From Gammaproteobacteria bacterium (GTDB lineage: Bacteria > Pseudomonadota > Gammaproteobacteria > Burkholderiales > Burkholderiaceae_C), in the NCBI GenBank assembly GCA_018903185.1, contig JAHIQV010000090.1, positions 1 through 7,311 of the forward strand: a DNA stretch of 7,311 nucleotides. Reading direction: 5' to 3'. Under the pieces are notes generated by a model, which was not told where the DNA came from, ran no database searches, and saw nothing but the letters and a program-made list of their open reading frames with translations. A program made the translations under genes and the position numbers. Position 1 is the stretch's first letter; every line of letters starts with the position of its first letter. Positions 1-5,437 of this stretch are shown one piece after another.

Positions 1-34
1 CATGCGCTGGCTGAAACGACGCGCCAACACCTAG
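1..34 (+). CDS. possible C-terminal end of an upstream gene (partial)
   Basis: One plus-strand frame is open from the window edge to a TAG at 32-34. It ends in the basic residues MRWLKRRANT. This would be the C-terminal tail of a gene lying mostly outside the window. The fragment is too short to name a family, and the methionine at position 2 need not be the start. The stop lies just before the stem-loop cluster at 57-141, which suits a gene end followed by extragenic sequence. It could equally be chance open frame. Confidence 0.3.
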   Translation, partial: MRWLKRRANT

Positions 35-56
35 GCCAGAAGGGAAGTTGAACCCA

Positions 57-141
57 GGGCACCGTGGAACCGGCTTTGCCGGGCCGCCAGTGCCGCCCCC
101 TTGAGGGGGTGACGCGCCCTTAGGCGCGGCGCGGGGGGGGG
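57..141. repeat. extragenic cluster of three stem-loops plus a G9 run
   Basis: Three perfect 5-bp hairpins follow one another. CCGGC (70-74) pairs with GCCGG (78-82) around TTT. CCCCC (96-100) pairs with GGGGG (105-109) around TTGA. GCGCC (114-118) pairs with GGCGC (123-127) around CTTA. They are followed by nine G at 133-141, which touch the stop codon of the minus-strand GST gene. The order and wording resemble GC-rich extragenic repeats that recur between genes in Comamonadaceae, but this is from memory and not searched. It could end transcripts from either side, although there is no T-tract. No coding frame is credible here. Confidence 0.6.
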
Positions 142-756
142 TCAATCCGGCCGGGTGTCCGAGAAACTCTGGCGCAGCGCCAGCTTGTCGGCCAGGCGGG
201 CCAGGTTCGGGTAGGTGGTGCGCCACTCGATGTCGGGAAAGCGGAAGCCCAGGTAACCCAGGGCGCAACCCACGGCCACGTCGGACAGGCTCATGTGGAT
301 GCCCGAGCAGAAGGGTTTGTCACCCAGGCCCTGGCTCATGGAGGCCAGGGCGGCGTGGATCTTGCCGATCTGGCGCTCGATCCAGGCGTCGCAGCGCTGC
401 GCATCGGTGCGGCCGGGCCAGGTGGCTTCCAGCCGCGCAAGGATGGCGGCGTCGAGCACGCCATCGGCCAGCGCTTCCCAGGTTTTCACCTCGGCGCGTT
501 CGCGCCCCTGGGTCGGGATCAGCTTGCCCACCGGCGACAGCGTGTCCAGGTATTCGACGATCACGCGCGAGTCAAACACCGCTTCGCCGCCTTCCATGAC
601 CAGGCAGGGCACCTTGCCCAGCGGGTTGGACGCGGCGATGGTCGTGTCGGCGGACCACACGTCTTCCGGCAGGAACTGGTAGTCCAGCTTCTTCTCGGCC
701 ATGACGATGCGCACTTTGCGCACGTAAGGGCTGGTGATGGCGCCGATGAGTTTCAT
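142..756 (-). CDS. YibF-like glutathione S-transferase family protein
   Basis: This 204-residue protein has the two-domain GST layout. Residues 1-75 are a thioredoxin-like domain: the start MKLIGAITSPYVRKVR, the loop NPLGKVPCLV with the conserved cis-Pro at residue 50, and the glutathione-binding Asp62-Ser63. The rest is the all-helical C-terminal domain, with the LSDVAVGCALGYLGFR helix. It closely resembles E. coli YibF (MKLIGSYTSPFVRKL...). The active-site position carries SPYV with Ser9 and no cysteine, as in YibF. It is presumably a cytosolic glutathione-dependent enzyme; the substrate is unknown. The ATG at 756 is chosen because it matches the family N-terminus. An in-frame ATG at 795 would add 13 residues but lies inside a -10-like element. 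The gene is divergent from purB. No clear ribosome binding site is seen. Confidence 0.9.
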   Translation of the reverse strand: MKLIGAITSPYVRKVRIVMAEKKLDYQFLPEDVWSADTTIAASNPLGKVPCLVMEGGEAVFDSRVIVEYLDTLSPVGKLIPTQGRERAEVKTWEALADGVLDAAILARLEATWPGRTDAQRCDAWIERQIGKIHAALASMSQGLGDKPFCSGIHMSLSDVAVGCALGYLGFRFPDIEWRTTYPNLARLADKLALRQSFSDTRPD

Positions 757-793
757 GAAGCAGGCATGTTGCACGGTAGACCGCGGATCGGCC

Positions 794-799
794 ATTTTA
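794..799 (-). promoter_or_regulatory. possible -10 element for the GST gene
   Basis: The minus strand reads TAAAAT here, five of six matches to TATAAT, about 37 bases before the GST start at 756. Transcription would begin near 787 and give a leader of about 31 bases. No good -35 hexamer is visible at the expected distance, so the call is tentative. If correct, it excludes the alternative GST start at 795. Confidence 0.35.
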
Positions 800-834
800 G
801 CGAGCGATTCCCGGCCCGCGGCTGACACGCATGA

Positions 835-2352
<1,518 letters not shown>

Positions 2353-2371
2353 TCCCAGCGCCCCACCCGGA

Positions 2372-2392
2372 CGGCCCGGGCCGCCCGGGCTG
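2372..2392 (+). terminator. strong GC hairpin after purB, no T-tract
   Basis: A 9-bp stem (2372-2380 with 2384-2392, one G-T wobble) closes around the loop CCG, starting 20 bases after the purB stop. The core is CCCGGG-CCG-CCCGGG. The position fits transcript termination or 3'-end protection. Because GC-rich sequence rather than a T-run follows, it is not a canonical intrinsic terminator and might only slow or stabilise the transcript. Confidence 0.4.
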
Positions 2393-2417
2393 CCCAGGCT
2401 GCCCCGAAATGGCGTGA

Positions 2418-2423
2418 CATAAT
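2418..2423 (+). promoter_or_regulatory. probable -10 element for the ODP-like gene
   Basis: CATAAT (five of six to TATAAT) sits in the only AT-richer patch between purB and the next gene. Transcription would begin near 2430, giving a leader of about 165 bases before the ATG at 2595. The leader contains a small hairpin, CTTTG (2482-2486) with CAAAG (2491-2495). No convincing -35 hexamer is seen 17 bases upstream. Confidence 0.4.
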
Positions 2424-2594
2424 TCTCGGACCGTTCTGTTTTTGTGACCTGTTTGTGTGGCCTGCTGGCTTGAACATGCGGCTTTGCTGGCAAAGTGCAC
2501 CGACCAGTTGATGTGGCGCAACCAGCATTCATGATGGCAGCGCCCACCGTCCCGCGCATGCATCGCGCCTTCAGAAGAACCCACAACAATCCCC

Positions 2595-3362
2595 ATGGCC
2601 ATTGAATTGTTCAACCAAGACGGCCATGTGTGCCTGATGTTCGCGCACCTGAGCGACGAGGGCGGTGAAGCGGTGCAGGCCAACCAGTTCCTGGTGATCG
2701 ATGGCCAGCAGGGCGCCATCATCGACCCGGGCGGCAACATGGCCTACAACGAGCTGCTGCTGACCATCGGGCGCTACTTCCAACCCAGCAAACTGACCGA
2801 GATTCTGGCGTCGCACGCCGACCCGGACATCATCGCCTCGCTCGACCGCTGGATGACCAGCACCCAGGCCACGCTCTACATCTCGACCCTGTGGGAACGT
2901 TTCGCGCCGCATTTCTGCAAGCCGGGCAAGACCGCGGGGCGCATCATCGGCATCCCCGACCCGGGCATGCGCATTCCGCTCGGCCGGTCCGAGCTGGTGG
3001 CGTTGCCGGCGCACTTCATGCACGCCGAGGGCAATTTCCAGTTCTGGGATCCGGTGAGCCGCATCCTCTTCTCGGGCGACCTCGGTGTGTCGCTGGGCAC
3101 CTCGGCCGACGCCGCCAAACCCATCACCTCGCTGGCCCCCCACCTGCCACGCATGGAGGGTTTCCACCGCCGCTACATGGTCTGCAACAAGGTGCTGCGC
3201 CTGTGGGCCAACATGGCACGCACGCTGCCGATCCACATGATCGTGCCGCAGCACGGCGCACCCATCGCGGGCGCCGCGGTGCAGGAGTTCCTCGACTGGA
3301 TCGTCACGGTGAACTGCGGCGTCGACAACATGACGCAGGCGAACTACACCCTACCAGCCTGA
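2595..3362 (+). CDS. ODP-like (oxygen-binding diiron) metallo-beta-lactamase-fold protein
   Basis: This 255-residue cytosolic protein resembles the metallo-beta-lactamase half of flavodiiron proteins, without the flavodoxin domain. That matches the stand-alone ODP branch, whose characterised Treponema member is an iron/oxygen sensor. Candidate metal ligands are His74, Asp76 and Asp78 in SHADPDI, His143 in HFMHAEGNF, Asp162 in LFSGDLG, and His220 in VPQHG. In flavodiiron proteins the first motif is HxExDH. Here Glu is Asp, and the last His is Ile79, so the site is altered. Other marks are QANQFLVIDG and a DPGGN turn (residues about 50-54). The role is inferred to be oxygen, iron or redox sensing, or an uncharacterised hydrolase. 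The start at 2595 matches the family N-terminus, but no ribosome binding site lies at normal distance. Its end overlaps the next, convergent gene by 12 bases. Confidence 0.85.
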   Translation: MAIELFNQDGHVCLMFAHLSDEGGEAVQANQFLVIDGQQGAIIDPGGNMAYNELLLTIGRYFQPSKLTEILASHADPDIIASLDRWMTSTQATLYISTLWERFAPHFCKPGKTAGRIIGIPDPGMRIPLGRSELVALPAHFMHAEGNFQFWDPVSRILFSGDLGVSLGTSADAAKPITSLAPHLPRMEGFHRRYMVCNKVLRLWANMARTLPIHMIVPQHGAPIAGAAVQEFLDWIVTVNCGVDNMTQANYTLPA

Positions 3363-3770
3363 AGGCTGTTCCATCGCCCGCTCGGCGTAGCGGTTGAAAC
3401 GCCAGGCGGTGCCTTCGAGCGTGATGCGCCGCCAGCTCGCGCGCTTTTCGCCCGGCGTCATCCCGGTCCAGCGCTGCACTTCGTCAAAGGTGCGGCCGCA
3501 GCCCTTGCACACGGCATCCCCCTGGCTGGTGGAGCAGATGGCGATGCAGGGGGTGTCCGGCATGGTCTGGAACCAGGCCAGCCACGCCTCGCGCACCGGC
3601 GGCAACAGGCTGGCTTCCTCGACCTCGGTTTCCTGACGGTACGCCATGCCGGCATACAGCTCGGCCAGCGCGCGCGTGGGCTCGGCCAGCGCCAGCCCAT
3701 CCGACGAGGGTGAGCGCTCACGCCAATAGTTGATCGCGGCTTCGAGATCGGAGATGTGGATGCTGGCCAT
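3351..3770 (-). CDS. DUF3717 + DUF1289 two-domain protein
   Basis: This 139-residue protein of unknown function joins two small domains. Residues 1-40 (MASIHISDLEAAINYWRERS...) look like DUF3717, a helical domain common in Burkholderiales. Residues 73-117 look like DUF1289. They contain the pattern PCIAIC...CKGCGRT, with Cys75, Cys79, Cys88 and Cys91, then EVQRWTGMTPGEKR. Four cysteines in this spacing suggest zinc or iron-sulfur binding, which is inference. The linker (about 45-72) is acidic then Trp-rich. No signal peptide or membrane segment is seen, so it is presumably cytosolic. Upstream on the minus strand, TATCAT lies nine bases before the ATG and there is no Shine-Dalgarno sequence. 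It is convergent with the ODP-like gene and divergent from the riboswitch-TerC unit. Confidence 0.85.
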   Translation of the reverse strand: MASIHISDLEAAINYWRERSPSSDGLALAEPTRALAELYAGMAYRQETEVEEASLLPPVREAWLAWFQTMPDTPCIAICSTSQGDAVCKGCGRTFDEVQRWTGMTPGEKRASWRRITLEGTAWRFNRYAERAMEQPSGW

Positions 3771-3779
3771 GGGGAATGG

Positions 3780-3785
3780 ATGATA
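3780..3785 (-). promoter_or_regulatory. possible -10 element for the DUF3717/DUF1289 gene
   Basis: The minus strand reads TATCAT (five of six to TATAAT), nine bases before the ATG at 3770. Transcription would start within a few bases of the start codon, giving a very short or absent leader. The -35 position is a poor match. Confidence 0.35.
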
Positions 3786-3827
3786 GCCAGCCCCCCGCTG
3801 CAGGTTTGTGGAAAGTCCGTATGCCCC

Positions 3828-3860
3828 TGACAGCCGTTGACAGCCACGCCTCTATACAAT
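3828..3860 (+). promoter_or_regulatory. promoter region of the riboswitch-TerC unit
   Basis: TACAAT at 3855-3860, within TATACAAT, is a good -10 and places the transcription start near 3867, two bases before the riboswitch P1 stem. A perfect TTGACA occurs at 3837-3842, but its spacing to TACAAT is only 12 bases instead of about 17, so it may not be the working -35. TGACAGCC occurs twice, at 3828-3835 and 3838-3845, exactly 10 bases apart, and could be a protein-binding site overlapping the promoter. Confidence 0.5.
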
Positions 3861-3868
3861 CGCGGCAC

Positions 3869-4009
3869 TCGAAGGGGAGTAGCTCTCCGGTCAGGGTGGC
3901 GGCCAGCCGGCCCGCCGATCATGACCGTTCGGACCGTCGTCAGGACGAAGCATCTGCTTCCGGCGATCCGAGCCCGGTGATCCGTCACCGGCCTGAGCAA
4001 GACCTTTGA
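3869..4009 (+). ncRNA. yybP-ykoY manganese riboswitch
   Basis: Both diagnostic conserved segments are present: GGGGAGTAGC at 3874-3883 and AGCAAGACCTTT at 3996-4007. They are joined by a P1 stem of seven pairs, TCGAAGG (3869-3875) with CCTTTGA (4003-4009), one G-U. Internal helices also form: CGGTCA (3888-3893) with TGACCG (3922-3927), enclosing GGCGG (3898-3902) with CCGCC (3912-3916); GAAGC (3947-3951) with GCTTC (3956-3960); and CCGGTGA (3974-3980) with TCACCGG (3985-3991). This class (Rfam RF00080) binds Mn2+ where its two conserved loops dock, and it turns on exporter genes such as E. coli mntP and alx. Here it directly precedes a TerC-family gene, as expected. Confidence 0.93.
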
Positions 4010-4140
4010 TAGGCCCGCCCAGGCCGATCAAGGCCTGCCTGCCCTTGCCACGGTGCGTTCGCAGCGTGCGCCAAGCGACCGGTCGGCGCCCGTCGATCGG
4101 CCGAGGTCTGGGCCTCATTCCCCAACACCAAGAGGACCAC
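4010..4140 (+). promoter_or_regulatory. riboswitch expression platform and TerC ribosome binding site
   Basis: The 131 bases between aptamer and start codon hold several competing pairings. A local hairpin forms from CAGGCC (4020-4025) and GGCCTG (4032-4037). GGCCGATC (4022-4029) is also a perfect complement of GATCGGCC (4095-4102), which would break that hairpin. The Shine-Dalgarno AGAGGA (4131-4136) lies four bases before the ATG. Its GAGG (4132-4135) can be covered by CCTC (4113-4116), which could otherwise pair with GAGG at 4103-4106. No T-tract is present, so control at translation initiation, or by Rho, is more likely than intrinsic attenuation. The pairings are seen in the sequence; the switching is inferred. 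Confidence 0.5.
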
Positions 4141-4860
4141 ATGGATTTCCTGACATCACCCCAGTTCTGGGTCGCCCTGGGACAGATCATCATCATCGAC
4201 ATCCTGCTCGGCGGCGACAACGCGGTCGTGATCGCGCTGGCCTGCCGCAAGCTGCCGCCCGCGCAGCGCACCAAGGGCATCCTCTGGGGCACCGCGGGCG
4301 CCATCGTCCTGCGCGTGATCCTGATCGCCTTCGCGATGACGCTGCTCAACGTGCCCTTCCTCAAGCTGGTGGGCGCGGTGCTGCTGGTGTGGATCGGCGT
4401 GAAGCTGATCGCGCCCGACGAAGACGGCCACGGCGACATCCAGGGCAGCGACAAGCTGTTCGCGGCCATCAAGACCATCATCGTGGCCGACCTGGTGATG
4501 AGCGTGGACAACGTGATCGCCATCGCCGGTGCCGCGCAGAACGCGGGCGAACACTCGATGCTGCTGGTGGTGCTCGGCCTGCTGATCTCCATCCCCATCA
4601 TCGTCTGGGGCAGCACGCTGGTCATCAAGCTGATGGCGCGGTTCCCCTCCATCATCGTCGCGGGCGGCATGCTGCTGGGCTGGATCGCGGGCGGCATGCT
4701 GGTGTCCGACCCGGCCCTGGCCGACCCGGCCAACATGGCCTGGATGCCCAAGCTGTCCCAGAGCGCCACCTTCCACTACGCCGCCGCCGTGGCCGGCGCG
4801 CTGCTGGTGCTGGCCATCGGCAAGATCGTGGCCTCGCGCCAGAAGCCGGCCGAGGCATAA
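4141..4860 (+). CDS. TerC-family integral membrane protein, probable manganese exporter
   Basis: This 239-residue inner-membrane protein has about seven hydrophobic helices, near residues 9-30, 44-66, 70-88, 110-131, 138-162, 170-190 and 213-233. It carries the two TerC-family repeats with acidic motifs inside the membrane: GGDNAVVIAL (Asp26-Asn27) and MSVDNVIAIAG (Asp123-Asn124). These are the likely metal-coordinating sites. Relatives such as Alx and the Bacillus YceF/YkoY proteins are linked to Mn2+ export, partly to metallate secreted enzymes. The manganese riboswitch directly upstream supports that role here. The ATG at 4141 is chosen because of AGAGGA four bases before it and the family N-terminus. 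An upstream in-frame TTG at 4006 falls in the riboswitch P1 stem and is rejected. The gene is monocistronic, closed by the terminator at 4892-4921. A tellurite-resistance role, implied by the family name, is not supported. Confidence 0.93.
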   Translation: MDFLTSPQFWVALGQIIIIDILLGGDNAVVIALACRKLPPAQRTKGILWGTAGAIVLRVILIAFAMTLLNVPFLKLVGAVLLVWIGVKLIAPDEDGHGDIQGSDKLFAAIKTIIVADLVMSVDNVIAIAGAAQNAGEHSMLLVVLGLLISIPIIVWGSTLVIKLMARFPSIIVAGGMLLGWIAGGMLVSDPALADPANMAWMPKLSQSATFHYAAAVAGALLVLAIGKIVASRQKPAEA

Positions 4861-4891
4861 GCCAAGCGCCCGAACCGGTGAACGGAAAACG

Positions 4892-4921
4892 GGGCGGCAC
4901 CTGCGGGTGGCCGCCCTTTTT
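4892..4921 (+). terminator. intrinsic terminator of the TerC gene
   Basis: GGGCGG (4892-4897) pairs with CCGCCC (4911-4916), and CACC (4898-4901) with GGTG (4906-4909) around a TGCG loop. G4910 is the single bulge. Five T follow at 4917-4921. This is a standard Rho-independent terminator, 32 bases after the TerC stop codon. Confidence 0.92.
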
Positions 4922-4935
4922 CGTGCGCCCGATGC

Positions 4936-4941
4936 TATGCT
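4936..4941 (+). promoter_or_regulatory. -10-like TATGCT six bases before the DUF360 gene
   Basis: TATGCT (four of six to TATAAT, with the important first TA and last T kept) ends six bases before the ATG at 4948. No ribosome binding site is present, so a leaderless transcript is plausible. It sits just after the TerC terminator, which fits an independent transcription unit. Confidence 0.4.
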
Positions 4942-4947
4942 GCCCGC

Positions 4948-5298
4948 ATGAAACTCATCCTCAAATGGCTGCTCGCGGCCTGCGCCCTGTTGCTGGTGGC
5001 CTACCTCTACCCCGGCGTGCAGATCCAGAGCTTCACCTCGGCCCTCATCGCGGCGGCCGTGATCGGCCTCTTCAACATCGTCCTGCGCCCCGTGCTGGTG
5101 ATCCTCACGCTGCCGGTGACGGTGATCACGCTGGGCCTGTTCCTGTTCGTCATCAACGCCCTGCTGTTCTGGGCCGCCGCCAGCCTGCTCAATGGCTTCG
5201 GTGTCAACGGCTTCTGGGCCGCGCTGCTGGGCTCGCTGATCTACTCGGCGCTGATGCTGGTGGTGGACGCCGCGCTCAAGACGGTATCGCGGGGCTGA
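4948..5298 (+). CDS. phage-holin-4_2 / DUF360 family small membrane protein
   Basis: This 116-residue, strongly hydrophobic protein has about four membrane helices, near residues 4-22, 29-48, 50-77 and 86-110. The middle carries the family pattern: an Asn-x3-Arg-Pro turn (NIVLRP) then LTLPVTVITLGLFLFVINALLFW. This matches the DUF360 / PF04020 family, named after a phage holin but usually chromosomal and of unknown function; Bacillus YvlD belongs to it. Nothing phage-like surrounds it, so a lysis role should not be assumed. The first helix could be read as a signal peptide, but more likely it stays as an anchor. The gene stands alone: a terminator lies upstream and a large palindrome begins at its stop codon. 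Confidence 0.88.
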   Translation: MKLILKWLLAACALLLVAYLYPGVQIQSFTSALIAAAVIGLFNIVLRPVLVILTLPVTVITLGLFLFVINALLFWAAASLLNGFGVNGFWAALLGSLIYSALMLVVDAALKTVSRG

Positions 5299-5401
5299 TA
5301 CGGGTTCGCATTCAAGCGCAGAACAAGGCGGGAGCCGCAGACAGTGCTGTAGCACGGCAAGGCGAACCAACGCAGTTATACGTTTGAAGGCGAGCCCGTA
5401 T
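5298..5401. repeat. 104-base imperfect palindromic extragenic element
   Basis: Outer arms 5298-5318 and 5381-5401 are inverted copies matching at 18 of 21 positions: ATACGGGTTCGCATTCAAGC... against the complement of ...CGAGCCCGTAT. The centre is a perfect GTGC-TGTA-GCAC hairpin (5344-5355) with exactly the same symmetry centre, 5349.5. The interior also holds three AAGGCG-type repeats (5325-5330, 5359-5364, 5387-5392). GGTTCGC (5303-5309) is also complementary to GCGAACC (5362-5368). The element starts at the last base of the DUF360 stop codon and lies between convergent genes. It looks like a dispersed palindromic repeat or a small non-autonomous element, and could also end transcripts from both sides. 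Confidence 0.7.
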
Positions 5402-5412
5402 GAGCGGCTTGT

Positions 5413-5429
5413 CCGGTCCTGGCGACCGG
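5413..5429. terminator. hairpin after the M48 protease gene
   Basis: CCGGTC (5413-5418) pairs perfectly with GACCGG (5424-5429) around CTGGC, nine bases beyond the M48 stop codon at 5438-5440. No T-tract follows on either strand, so a role in termination is possible but not shown. Confidence 0.35.
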
Positions 5430-5437
5430 GTGCGGCC

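Noticed and set aside
4006..4140. A TTG start extending the TerC protein by 45 residues.
   Set aside because: It lies inside the riboswitch P1 stem, the extra residues are not membrane-like or conserved, and a good ribosome binding site precedes the ATG at 4141.
4948..5298. A prophage or lysis cassette suggested by the holin-like gene.
   Set aside because: No endolysin, spanin, integrase or other phage gene is nearby. The family is widespread on chromosomes and named only by similarity.
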